Shown here piece after piece: positions 15,674 through 23,427 of a stretch of 25,612 bases of DNA (position 1 is the stretch's first letter; each line of letters begins with the position of its first letter). The position numbers and the translations under genes are program-made. The notes beneath the pieces were generated by a model. The model ran no database searches. It saw only the letters and a list, made by a program, of their open reading frames with translations, and was not told where the DNA came from. Location: assembly GCA_964636945.1 (NCBI GenBank), contig CAZWVH010000039.1, positions 1 through 25,612 on the forward strand, given 5' to 3'. This DNA is from CAZADA01 sp964636945. Lineage in GTDB: Bacteria; Pseudomonadota; Alphaproteobacteria; Caulobacterales; Maricaulaceae.

Positions 15674-15865
15674 TTATTCGCGCAAAAACACCTCCTCAAT
15701 GGTCAAGCCAAACTCATCGGAAATGGCGAACGCCAGGGGCAGGGAGGGATCGAACCGACCATTTTCCACCGCATTGATGGAGTTGCGCGATACGCCCACG
15801 CGGCTGGCCAGCTCAGCCTGACTGAGGCCGTGTTCGGCCCGCAGCACTCGGATGCGGTTTTTCAT
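15674..15865 (-). CDS. Small XRE-family transcriptional regulator
   Basis: A 63 aa DNA-binding protein made up of a single Cro/CI-type helix-turn-helix: MKNRIRVLRAEHGLSQAELA, RVGVSRNSINAVENGRFDPS, then LAFAISDEFGLTIEEVF. The ATG at 15865 fits the usual start of these mini-regulators, and GAGGA lies upstream; the frame is open further but the extra residues resemble nothing. It is second in an operon after a membrane protein gene (29 bp gap), a frequent pairing in which the small regulator controls the pair. It ends 11 bp from the convergent yqaE remnant. Confidence 0.88.
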   Translation of the reverse strand: MKNRIRVLRAEHGLSQAELASRVGVSRNSINAVENGRFDPSLPLAFAISDEFGLTIEEVFLRE

Positions 15866-15894
15866 GGGTCCGTCCTCGAGGATCGTGAACATTG

Positions 15895-16362
15895 CTAGCG
15901 CGCCATGCGCCAGGACCAAATCAGGCGCGCAATGATCGCGCCCAGGGCCTGAGCCAGCACCAGACTGATCACGCCAAAAGTGTAGGCCAGCAATACCGAT
16001 TCACGGTCGGGCGTGGTTGGCGTGCCTGAGCCCAGGCGGTTGGCGCTGGCTATGACCAGGCTTTGAAATGGGGGGAACACCAACAAGGCCACAACCAACG
16101 CGCCGCCAGCGAGCACGCCCCATTGCAAGGCGAAGCGCTCGCCCGCGCGTTGCACTTCATCCAAATTGCGATTGATCACCACCGCAAACACAACAGACCA
16201 GGCCACCACGGCCAGCGCCAAAATGCCAGTGATGGTCAAGACCACCGTGTCGTCCTGGCGACTGAGCCAGGGCGTGGCGGCGCCAAATGCAATCACTGCA
16301 ACCACGAGCGGCGCTGCCAACGCCGCGATATGAGCGGGCTTTGTCGATGATGGGGATGCCAT
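15895..16362 (-). CDS. Four-helix inner-membrane protein, partner of XRE regulator
   Basis: No named family recognised. The ATG at 16362 is preceded by a near-perfect AAAGGAGG (16370-16377, minus strand), which rules out the longer open frame. The 155 aa protein has four predicted membrane helices: about residues 12-34, 40-63, 80-105 and 122-148, with a short charged loop NRNLDEVQRAGER between helices 2 and 3. Small membrane proteins of this shape directly upstream of mini XRE regulators are common, and the two are usually expressed together; the function of such pairs is poorly known. A repeat-rich promoter lies immediately upstream. Confidence 0.75.
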   Translation of the reverse strand: MASPSSTKPAHIAALAAPLVVAVIAFGAATPWLSRQDDTVVLTITGILALAVVAWSVVFAVVINRNLDEVQRAGERFALQWGVLAGGALVVALLVFPPFQSLVIASANRLGSGTPTTPDRESVLLAYTFGVISLVLAQALGAIIARLIWSWRMAR

Positions 16363-16408
16363 GCGCTGTCCTCCTTTGACGCGTGTTCTGACGGCGTGCT
16401 TTGCAAAA

Positions 16409-16462
16409 CACGCTTGTCCAAATGACAATTAAACTTGTCATATCAGCTGCACGCTTGTCAAG
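16409..16462 (-). promoter_or_regulatory. Phased TTGTC repeats and promoter of the membrane-protein/XRE operon
   Basis: TTGTC occurs three times at 16414, 16435 and 16455, spaced 21 and 20 bp, so all lie on one face of the helix. The outer two are inside identical 10-mers CACGCTTGTC (16409-16418 and 16450-16459). The middle one forms an inverted repeat, ATGACAA (16422-16428) with TTGTCAT (16435-16441). A consensus -35 TTGACA reads on the minus strand at 16456-16461. This is a strong candidate operator array for the XRE protein. Confidence 0.55.
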
Positions 16463-16758
16463 TGTGCTTGGCGCCGGGGAGAGGATGACGCAATGAATCG
16501 AAAACTGTTCCCAGAAAAATTATTCTGGATGTAATTATAAGCAAGTAAGAGGCAAAATACGCTACCGTCGCTCGATTATATTGAGGAACAAGCATAAAAT
16601 GGACAATTAATTGGGCAGACTGGTTTATCTGGCATTCATTCTTTGAATAAAGATGATTGGTTCACTGAGTTCAATGCTCAATGAATCTCATTGGACATTG
16701 AAAGATATGCGGGGTAGCTGCGTTATCTCTACGGCTTTGTGTGACGGTGCGCAGTTGT
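16463..16758. other. AT-rich gene-free island
   Basis: Roughly 16490-16720 is much richer in A and T than the rest of the window and contains no supported gene. It carries CCAGAA/TTCTGG (16511-16516 and 16523-16528) and the larger palindrome at 16670-16702. It lies just past the 3' end of the porin-like gene and upstream of the membrane-protein/XRE operon. The composition suggests imported or regulatory DNA. Confidence 0.55.
16670..16702. repeat. Composite palindrome of CAATG units
   Basis: Four pentamers are arranged symmetrically: CAATG (16672) and CAATG (16679), then CATTG (16689) and CATTG (16696), with gaps of 2, 5 and 2 bp, flanked by TT and AA. The result is a 33 bp hairpin-forming site with a 5-base loop and two central mismatches. 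It begins 57 bp beyond the stop of the porin-like gene. It may be a protein-binding site or an RNA hairpin; no T-run follows. Confidence 0.5.
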
Positions 16759-18183
16759 TCAACAGTGTGTTTCACCCAGCCGATACCATCCCACAAGCGT
16801 GCACCATGAGCCCAAACGCGGCTGCACGCGGATCTCGCTAACCACCGCGAAGCCGAAATCGCTGTCGTTGAAGCGTTCATCTTGGAAAGATGTGAAATCC
16901 AGCCGCACAGCCAAGCCGCTGCGAATCACTTGTTCCGCGCCGATTGAGTAAGCGCGATAGAGATCTTCATCCAATTCGGTGATGGCGGTCGAAGCGGCGA
17001 GGGTAAACGGGTTCTGATCGCCGCCAAATCGGCGCTCGACACCAAAGGTAATCCCGCTCGAATCGATGCCAGGCTCCGGGCGCAAACTGTCGCCATGGTC
17101 GGCATAGGACCCGCCCACGCGCCAACGGCCCTTGTCGATAATCCCGCCCACACCCCAACTGCGAATGTCTTGGTCGGGCCCATCGGAGTTTCCATAGGAA
17201 TAAATCCCACTGACGATGGCTGAGGCGCCATTGAAATTCAGCGACGTCCACGCCGCCGCCTCCAGCGGTACGGCGACATCGCTCTCGGGCAGCTTGTCAA
17301 ACGGCTCAAGACCGATGGAGAGGGCGAACCCCCTGTCGGTGCGCCGCTTCGTGCCCTCCATGTCGCGAGTCAGACTGCGCTGGAGCACCAGTTTAGTCAC
17401 GCCGCGTGTTTCGACCGGCGTGACAATGGGGACGGGGCGGAAGCGCGGCTCCTCTCGCTCGGTCAGTCCTACTGTTGGTCCCAGCACTTGACCCAGACCG
17501 GTGGCCGGGGCGGCGAGCGCGCCCAGATAGCTGGCGCCATTTTCCAAATCGAGCGCCAAACGCGTGCGGCCCACATCCACGGTGAGCCGCTCAGTACGTG
17601 CGCGCAATAGCGGCGTCACATTGGACCGTGGAGCGCCGCGTTCACCCTGAGTTTGCTCGAAGTTTTCCTCTGAGGCGCTGAACCGTAAACTGACGCGCCG
17701 CTCAATGGTGCGTTCCAGCCAATCTTCCAGCCAATTCAATTCGATATCGATGGCGGGACTGAGCTCGATCTCCGCATTCTGCAGCGTTTCGCCAAACTCG
17801 TCTGCTCCGCGGCCATATTGAATAGCGACGTCTCCGGCGATATCGATGGTCCAAGCTTTGCCGTCGCCAAAGCGAATAATGTAGTCCTCGCCACGCGCGG
17901 GATCGCCCAGCGACCACCAGCGTGATTGTTCGCGTGCCGTAGGGGCGTAGGGGTCTGAGTCGGGGTCTTCGGCCAAAAAAGTGGTGTCGTGCGTCAATTC
18001 ATCTGGGCCATAAAGCCCGCCATCGTCATAAGCGGTCAAAACGGGGTCGGTTATTGCGTGAACCTCTCGGTCACTGGCCTCTTGCGTGATGACATTGGGT
18101 TCAGCGTCGTCGTCCGCTGACTGCGCCCACGCGCCAGCCATCGATAACGTCATGAACGTACATGCAAGAACGACCGATTTCAT
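16759..18183 (-). CDS. Porin-like outer-membrane beta-barrel protein
   Basis: Predicted outer-membrane channel of the general Gram-negative porin type. The 474 aa product has a clear Sec signal peptide (MKSVVLACTFMTLSMAGAWA, cleavage before Gln21), an acidic N-terminal region, and then many alternating strand segments. VDVGRTRLALDLENGASYLGAL resembles the constriction-loop entry of porins, and the later repeats SGIYSYGNSDGPDQD, WRVGGSYADHGDS, ITFGVERRFG and LAVRLDFTSFQDERFNDSDFGFAVVSE look like barrel strands. The last 20 residues (RLGSW to GETHC) do not look like a terminal strand and end in Cys rather than the usual aromatic residue. That end lies beside an AT-rich island, so the 3' end may be altered. 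No specific substrate is inferred. Confidence 0.7.
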   Translation of the reverse strand: MKSVVLACTFMTLSMAGAWAQSADDDAEPNVITQEASDREVHAITDPVLTAYDDGGLYGPDELTHDTTFLAEDPDSDPYAPTAREQSRWWSLGDPARGEDYIIRFGDGKAWTIDIAGDVAIQYGRGADEFGETLQNAEIELSPAIDIELNWLEDWLERTIERRVSLRFSASEENFEQTQGERGAPRSNVTPLLRARTERLTVDVGRTRLALDLENGASYLGALAAPATGLGQVLGPTVGLTEREEPRFRPVPIVTPVETRGVTKLVLQRSLTRDMEGTKRRTDRGFALSIGLEPFDKLPESDVAVPLEAAAWTSLNFNGASAIVSGIYSYGNSDGPDQDIRSWGVGGIIDKGRWRVGGSYADHGDSLRPEPGIDSSGITFGVERRFGGDQNPFTLAASTAITELDEDLYRAYSIGAEQVIRSGLAVRLDFTSFQDERFNDSDFGFAVVSEIRVQPRLGSWCTLVGWYRLGETHC

Positions 18184-18389
18184 GTGCGCCGTTACCAGGA
18201 TTCAGCTCGCACGTTGCGCTCGCACAGTATCGCCATCAGGGTCCCCTCACCTCAGTGTCGTGCTCTGTTTGCTAATTTGCACGTTGTCTAATCAGTAGCA
18301 CAGGCAGTTTCCGTTTCAACGGTCCGCAGGAAGATCGTCCGGCGCAGCCGACCAGGACAAAACGCAGAAGATCGAATTGCGTTTCATTC

Positions 18390-18779
18390 TTACTTGTCTA
18401 GGCGAGCATCGGGCGGCGCCCGTCGACACAGCTGCGTGTCCAGGGGATAGATTTGTTCGGTATCGCGTCGTTGAAGAAAACAGGCATCGCCACGCATCAC
18501 AATATCGAACTGGGTGGGTGTGGCTGTGCTGTGGGTTTCGTTTGGCCCCAGTGGCGGCGGCAGGACCGAAACTGTCGATGACTGCGTGAGATCGCCCGGC
18601 CCAATTTCGACACGTGCACGCCCCATCGCCTCGGCGAGCGCGGCGCGCAGTTTGGCCATCGACGCCTCATCCGTGCTGTGCAGCACCGCAGGATAGACCG
18701 TGTCCTGGGTCTGACACCCCGAGCCGAACATGGCGCTCAGCGCCGCGACTAAACCAAGATGAAAGCGTGGGGCCGGCAT
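18390..18779 (-). CDS. Small predicted lipoprotein coupled to S41 peptidase gene
   Basis: Unknown function. The preceding peptidase gene stops at 18782. Translation could start at a GTG at 18785, which overlaps that stop as GTGA, or at the ATG two codons later at 18779; I list the ATG. Either way it is translationally coupled to the peptidase. The product of about 129 aa has Arg/His residues, a hydrophobic stretch and lipobox FGSGC, then a 100-residue mature part with an Ala-rich helix (MAKLRAALAEAMGRA) and two cysteines near the end (GDACFLQ and TQLCRRA). Coupling suggests it works with the peptidase in the envelope, perhaps as an inhibitor or accessory factor, but nothing in the sequence proves this. 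Confidence 0.65.
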   Translation of the reverse strand: MPAPRFHLGLVAALSAMFGSGCQTQDTVYPAVLHSTDEASMAKLRAALAEAMGRARVEIGPGDLTQSSTVSVLPPPLGPNETHSTATPTQFDIVMRGDACFLQRRDTEQIYPLDTQLCRRAPPDARLDK

Positions 18780-18781
18780 GG

Positions 18782-20479
18782 TCACTGCCCGCTTGGTCGA
18801 TCGCCGGGCATGGTCATATCGCGATTGGTGCTCATGACCGATGGTCTCAGCGACTCAGGATCTTCGATGCTGGCGCCAGGGACAGCGCCGATGGCGACGA
18901 TCTGCGAGCTCACCGTGGTGGCTGGAACAGCCGGACAGGTCGCGCTCACACGGTATTCCAGCGCGGCGGCCAAGAGCGCCTCTGACTCGTCGCCCAATTC
19001 AGAATTAATATCGTCGGGAACGACGCATCCCGGCGTTTTCACGCCAAATGCGGCGCTTGAATTCATCGGCACAAAGCCGTCGGCGAAGTCGCCAAATCCT
19101 TTATCGTTCACGCCTTGGAACTGAATGGTGTAATAGGTCTCGCCGCAATTGTCGGTGGGATAGAATCCAAACGGCTTGCCGCAGGTGGTGTCGCCGATCA
19201 AAATCACCTCAATGTCCACGCCGCGCAGACCATTGATCACCGCTTCACTGGCGCTGCAGGTATTGCCGGTGGACAAGATGAACACTCGGTCCAAATCGAG
19301 ACTGTCCAGCGGTGTCCCACTGGCCAGTGAAAACCCGAGGCCCGTATCATAGAACGGAATCGGCGAATTGAATTCACCCGTCACCGGATTGCGGTTACCG
19401 GCGTCATCGTTGAACCGCAGCAATTCGAAAGTTTTGCCGTCTGTCTCCGCGTCCCCGGCAATCATGTACGCGGTCTGGGATGCAACGGCCAATAGCCCGC
19501 CGCCATTATAGCGCAGATCGAGGACAAGGTCAGTCACGCCTTCTGCGGCCAAAGCGCTGATGGCGTCGGCAATTTCAGCTTCCGATGCAAAGGGGCTGAA
19601 GGTGTTGAACAACACATACCCCACCTTGCCCGTGGGCGTGTCGATCACGGAAAAACGGTTCACGGGTTTGGAGGCAATGTCCTCTGCCGTGAGCGTGATG
19701 GTGCGAGTGGAGGCGGAGCCGGGGTCTTGCACGACGAATGTGTGCATCTCCCCCGCCGTTTGGGGAAACAAGCCATTGTTGAGCGTGTCCACGTCGGCCC
19801 CGAACTCAACATCCACGCCGTCAACTTCGAGGATTCGTGTTCCGCGGCGGAGGTTGGCCACGCCCAAGACTTCGTCGGACGCTGGAGTATCAGGTTCAGT
19901 GAACAGCACGCGCACATCGCGCGGCGGCGCTCCCGCCAGGATCACGAACACCGCGCCATATTCGGGCAGAGGCGCTGAATTACGCTGTTCCAGAAACTCT
20001 TCCGTGGGCTGGCTGAAGTGAAAATCATCTTTGTCTTCGCCAGATGGCGTCACCTCATCTGTTTTGAGAACGGCGAAATAGTCCAGACGATCGTTGAACG
20101 TGTAAGGATCGCGGTCCACGACTTCGTCGTTCCACAGATAGGTTTCATTGGTCCAAGACCGGAGCCAAAATAGCTCGTCAATGAGTTCCCCGGCCTTGTC
20201 GGGAAATGTGTTGCCTTCGATATCTTGGCCAACTCGGGGCGTTTCACAGAAATCTTTGAATGTGCTGGCGGACGGATAAACATTCGGTGTCCAGGTCGGT
20301 CCACTCCCGCCAGACGTTGGCGTGGGAGTCGGCGTGGGAGTCGGCGTGGGCGAAGGCGTGGGAGACGGGGAACCGCCGCCGCCACCGCTGCAGGCGGCTA
20401 ACACCATCATCGCCGAAATAGCGCCGATCGCCACCGCGCTCTTCCATCCCACCCGTAATTTTGTGTGTGTTTCTGTCAT
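18782..20479 (-). CDS. S41-family (C-terminal processing) peptidase lipoprotein
   Basis: Secreted serine protease of the tail-specific S41 family. The 565 aa protein starts with a lipoprotein signal (lipobox VLAAC, Cys30), followed by a Gly run and a Pro-Thr repeat linker (about 37-56) that would tether it to a membrane on a flexible stalk. A PDZ-like domain covers roughly 170-265 (LRRGTRILEVDGVDV). The peptidase domain follows, with LVLDLRYNGGG at 318-328, the catalytic Ser409 in TCSASEAVING and catalytic Lys435 in TTCGKPFG. Cysteines 408 and 433 flank these residues and may be linked. GGGGA upstream supports the ATG at 20479. A small lipoprotein gene overlaps its stop. Confidence 0.9.
   Translation of the reverse strand: MTETHTKLRVGWKSAVAIGAISAMMVLAACSGGGGGSPSPTPSPTPTPTPTPTPTSGGSGPTWTPNVYPSASTFKDFCETPRVGQDIEGNTFPDKAGELIDELFWLRSWTNETYLWNDEVVDRDPYTFNDRLDYFAVLKTDEVTPSGEDKDDFHFSQPTEEFLEQRNSAPLPEYGAVFVILAGAPPRDVRVLFTEPDTPASDEVLGVANLRRGTRILEVDGVDVEFGADVDTLNNGLFPQTAGEMHTFVVQDPGSASTRTITLTAEDIASKPVNRFSVIDTPTGKVGYVLFNTFSPFASEAEIADAISALAAEGVTDLVLDLRYNGGGLLAVASQTAYMIAGDAETDGKTFELLRFNDDAGNRNPVTGEFNSPIPFYDTGLGFSLASGTPLDSLDLDRVFILSTGNTCSASEAVINGLRGVDIEVILIGDTTCGKPFGFYPTDNCGETYYTIQFQGVNDKGFGDFADGFVPMNSSAAFGVKTPGCVVPDDINSELGDESEALLAAALEYRVSATCPAVPATTVSSQIVAIGAVPGASIEDPESLRPSVMSTNRDMTMPGDRPSGQ
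20319..20366. repeat. Four 12 bp tandem repeats in the S41 peptidase linker
   Basis: Four units of 12 bp starting at 20319, 20331, 20343 and 20355; the first two are identical (GGCGTGGGAGTC) and the others differ at one to three positions. They encode the Pro-Thr repeat linker of the peptidase on the minus strand. Such repeats can vary in copy number, changing linker length without a frameshift. Confidence 0.8.
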
Positions 20480-20514
20480 GACGTCCCCAATTGATCATGC
20501 AACTTTGGCAAAAT

Positions 20515-20543
20515 TAGCGTGCTCAATACCGGACGTCTGTCAA
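20515..20543 (-). promoter_or_regulatory. Candidate promoter of the S41 peptidase operon
   Basis: On the minus strand a perfect -35 TTGACA (20538-20543) is followed after 17 bp by ACGCTA (20515-20520), a weak -10. It lies 36 bp upstream of the ATG, in the 92 bp gap after trpF. Visual call. Confidence 0.4.
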
Positions 20544-20571
20544 GCTGAATGCGCGCATGGGCCGATGGGTG

Positions 20572-21210
20572 TTAGCGCTTTGCCGCCTGGATGAAATCGC
20601 GAACTTTCGTGGGGTCTTTGACGCCAGGCGACATTTCAACTCCCGATGATACGTCCACGCCAAAGGCGCCGGTGCGTGCAATCGCATCAGCCACAGTGTC
20701 TGGCGTCAGGCCTCCGGCCAAGAACCAGGGCAGGGCGGAATGCCAATCGCCGAGAATAGACCAGTCGAAAGGCACGCCATGCCCGCCGGATCGATCCGCA
20801 CCATCAGGCGCCTTCGCATCCAACAAGAGCCAGTCGGCGACGTCTGTGAAGCGCCTCGTCAGTTGCAAATCGTCAGCGGAGTGAACCGGCAAGGCTTGGA
20901 TGATCGACGCGCCGGTTTCGCGTGCAAGCGTGAGGGCGTCCTGCGGTTGTGGCGCGCCGTGCAATTGGAGCCACACGCCTTGATTAGGGTGTTCGCTCAT
21001 CGCGGCATGCACCGGCGTGCGTTGGGTGCTGACAATGACCGGAATGGCTCCGCGTCCCAACACATGTTGCGCCAGCGCAATCGCGCGCTCGGGAGGGACA
21101 TATCGAGGACTGGCTGGAACCGCGATCAGGCCAATAAAGTCGGCGCCGGCATCAAGCGCCACGTCGATCATGGCCTCATCAGTTAAGCCGCAGATCTTGA
21201 CCTGCACCAT
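20572..21210 (-). CDS. trpF: Phosphoribosylanthranilate isomerase
   Basis: TrpF catalyses the Amadori rearrangement of phosphoribosylanthranilate in tryptophan synthesis. The 212 aa TIM-barrel protein has the family N-terminus VKICGLT with catalytic Cys7, ASPRYVPPE, and the catalytic aspartate in LLLDAKAP (Asp131 by position). PWFLAGGLTPDTV and the phosphate-binding end FGVDVSSGVEMSPGVKDPTKVRDF follow. The usual GFVF stretch after the first strand is GLIAVP here, a mild divergence. It lies 30 bp downstream of ihfB on the same strand, likely one operon. In related genomes trpB tends to follow immediately; here about 9.3 kb intervenes. Confidence 0.95.
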   Translation of the reverse strand: MVQVKICGLTDEAMIDVALDAGADFIGLIAVPASPRYVPPERAIALAQHVLGRGAIPVIVSTQRTPVHAAMSEHPNQGVWLQLHGAPQPQDALTLARETGASIIQALPVHSADDLQLTRRFTDVADWLLLDAKAPDGADRSGGHGVPFDWSILGDWHSALPWFLAGGLTPDTVADAIARTGAFGVDVSSGVEMSPGVKDPTKVRDFIQAAKR

Positions 21211-21240
21211 GACATGTGCGCTCCGGCGGCGTGCGTTTTG

Positions 21241-21540
21241 CTAGCTGTCTCCGTCCCGACGAGACGCATTGACCCGCTCGCGCAGCTCTTTTCCCGCACG
21301 AAAAAAGGGCACGGCTTTATCCGGGACGGCCACCGATTCTCCGGTGCGAGGATTGCGCCCTTTACGGGCCTCTCTCTGGCGTACGGAAAATGCGCCAAAG
21401 CCACGCAATTCAACCCGCCCGCCTTCCTCTAATGCATTGGAAATGGTTTCGAGCACAGTGCGCACTGATCGTTCTGCTTGATCAGCGTTCAATTCGGGAT
21501 GAAGCGCGGCGAGGCGCGAAATCAGTTCACTTTTTATCAT
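21241..21540 (-). CDS. ihfB: Integration host factor subunit beta
   Basis: HU/IHF-family DNA-bending protein that pairs with IhfA and acts in nucleoid structure, recombination and promoter control. The 99 aa protein matches the family in length and motifs: MIKSELISRLAALHPEL, the core VELRGFGAFSVRQREARKGRNPRTGE with the DNA-intercalating Pro64, and VPFFRAGKELRERVN. The MIKSELI start and LETISNALEEGGRVELRGFG favour IhfB over HU. It follows rpsA with a 42 bp gap, the standard arrangement in many proteobacteria. Confidence 0.96.
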   Translation of the reverse strand: MIKSELISRLAALHPELNADQAERSVRTVLETISNALEEGGRVELRGFGAFSVRQREARKGRNPRTGESVAVPDKAVPFFRAGKELRERVNASRRDGDS

Positions 21541-21582
21541 GCGGAGAACGGAGCGCTCTTTGCCTCAACGACGGTTGATGGA

Positions 21583-23298
21583 TTAGTCCTGCTTCGCGTT
21601 GGTGTCCTTAAGGGCTGCGCCCAGAATGTCACCGAGTGACGCGCCGGAGTCAGACGAGCCATATTGCTCAACGGCTTCTTTTTCTTCCGCAATTTCAAGC
21701 GCTTTGATGGAAAGAGACACACGACGGGCGCCTTTGTCAATATTTGTCACCCGTGCATCCACCTTATCGCCGACAGAAAAGCGATCCGGGCGCTGATCCT
21801 CGCGATCACGCGACAGGTCGGACTTGCGGATGAAGGCGGTGAGTTGCCCGTCATCGTCGCCCAAGGTCACTTCAATGCCGCCAGACACCACGTCTGAGAC
21901 CGTGCAGGTGACGGTGTCGCCACGCTTATACCCGCCCGAAGTGGTGTCAAACGGATCAGCCTGCAGCTGTTTGATGCCCAGCGAGATCCGCTCTTTTTCC
22001 ACATCCACGTCGAGCACAACGGCTTCGACTTCATCGCCCTTGTTGTAGCGCTTGATGGCGTCATCGCCAGACTCGCTCCAATCTAAGTCGGACAAGTGCA
22101 CCATGCCGTCGATTTCTTCGCCAAGGCCGACAAACAGACCGAACTCGGTGATATTGCGCACTTCGCCTTTGATCTGAGAGCCGATCGGGTGTTCGGCGGT
22201 GAACGCTTCCCAGGGGTTGGACTGGGTTTGCTTCAAGCCCAGCGAAATGCGTCGCTTGGAAGCGTCCACGTCCAGGACGATGACTTCCACTTCCTGGCTG
22301 GTGGACACGATTTTGCCGGCGTCCACATTCTTTTTGGTCCATGACATTTCCGACACGTGCACCAGACCCTCAACGCCAGACTCCAGCTCCACGAACGCGC
22401 CATAGTCGGTGATGTTGGTCACGCGGCCTTCAAAGCGCGCGCCCACTGGGTATTTGGCTTCCACGCCTTCCCATGGGTCGCTTTGCAGCTGCTTCATGCC
22501 CAGTGAAATGCGTTGGGTGTCGGGATTGATCTTGACGATCTGCACTTTGACCGTATCGCCAACCGCCAACACTTGGCTTGGGTGGTTGACGCGTTTCCAC
22601 GACATGTCCGTGACGTGCAGCAGCCCGTCAATGCCGCCCAGATCCACGAATGCGCCATAGTCGGTGATGTTCTTCACGACGCCTTCGCGCACTTCGCCCT
22701 CGGCCAATTGATTGACCAGTTCAGCGCGCTGTTCAGCGCGGCTTTCTTCAAGCACGGCCCGGCGGGATACGACGATATTGCCGCGCGGGCGGTCCATTTT
22801 CAGGATGGCGAAGGGCTGATTTTTGTTCATCAGCGGGCCGACATCGCGCACGGGGCGGATATCCACCTGGCTGCCTGGCAGAAATGCGCTGGCGCCGCCA
22901 AGGTCCACCGTAAACCCGCCTTTGACGCGCCCGACAATGGCCCCGTCCACGGGTTCGGTGGCTTCGAATTTCTTCTCGAGCCGGTTCCACGCTTCTTCGC
23001 GGCGCGCCTTTTCTCGGCTCAGGATCGCGTCGCCCAGTGCATTTTCAATTCGCTCGAGAAACACATCGACGTTTTCGCCGACTTCCACGCTCTCTTTTTC
23101 GCCGTGGGCGACAAACTCGCGCAGTGGGATTCGACCCTCGGTTTTCAGGCCCACATCAACGGTCACGAAATCATTTTCTATGGCGGTCACGACGCCCTGC
23201 ACGACGCTGCCCTCTCGCAAATCGCGGCTGGCAAAACTGGCTTCTAAGAGTTCGGAAAAATCCTCTGTCGTGGGGCTCAAGGTCGTGGCGTCACTCAT
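21583..23298 (-). CDS. rpsA: 30S ribosomal protein S1
   Basis: S1 binds mRNA and brings it to the 30S subunit for translation initiation. The 571 aa protein has six S1 (OB-fold) repeats, at about 27-95, 112-178, 199-267, 284-354, 371-441 and 458-530. Repeats 3 to 5 carry the near-identical signature ITDYGAFVDL, ITDYGAFVEL or ITEFGLFVGL followed by GLLHVTDMSW, GLVHVSEMSW or GMVHLSDLDW, and end in ISLGMKQLQ-type segments. The N-terminal leader (LLEASFASRDLREGSVV) is typical of the alphaproteobacterial form. The 129 bp upstream gap holds a possible promoter and leader; S1 commonly regulates its own mRNA. Confidence 0.97.
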   Translation of the reverse strand: MSDATTLSPTTEDFSELLEASFASRDLREGSVVQGVVTAIENDFVTVDVGLKTEGRIPLREFVAHGEKESVEVGENVDVFLERIENALGDAILSREKARREEAWNRLEKKFEATEPVDGAIVGRVKGGFTVDLGGASAFLPGSQVDIRPVRDVGPLMNKNQPFAILKMDRPRGNIVVSRRAVLEESRAEQRAELVNQLAEGEVREGVVKNITDYGAFVDLGGIDGLLHVTDMSWKRVNHPSQVLAVGDTVKVQIVKINPDTQRISLGMKQLQSDPWEGVEAKYPVGARFEGRVTNITDYGAFVELESGVEGLVHVSEMSWTKKNVDAGKIVSTSQEVEVIVLDVDASKRRISLGLKQTQSNPWEAFTAEHPIGSQIKGEVRNITEFGLFVGLGEEIDGMVHLSDLDWSESGDDAIKRYNKGDEVEAVVLDVDVEKERISLGIKQLQADPFDTTSGGYKRGDTVTCTVSDVVSGGIEVTLGDDDGQLTAFIRKSDLSRDREDQRPDRFSVGDKVDARVTNIDKGARRVSLSIKALEIAEEKEAVEQYGSSDSGASLGDILGAALKDTNAKQD

Positions 23299-23358
23299 AA
23301 TCGGTCTCGTTCTCCAATGCGCTTCATCGGCTTCTCCCAGTCGGGGCCAGCAACAAGT

Positions 23359-23383
23359 CTAGCCGGTGTCCATAAACCGCTAG
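23359..23383. promoter_or_regulatory. Small hairpin in the cmk-rpsA gap
   Basis: CTAG plus CGGT (23359-23367, with one bulged C) can pair with ACCG plus CTAG (23376-23383) around an 8-base loop. It sits about 60 bp upstream of rpsA and may lie in its leader RNA. No T-run makes it a clear terminator. Low certainty. Confidence 0.25.
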
Positions 23384-23427
23384 CGCCCGCAACGCAAATG
23401 TCGCGTGCCATGAAAGTCTGTGATTTT

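Noticed and set aside
16653..16841. 62-codon plus-strand open frame in the AT-rich island
   Set aside because: It includes the CAATG palindrome and the antisense of the porin 3' end, with no ribosome-binding site or domain.
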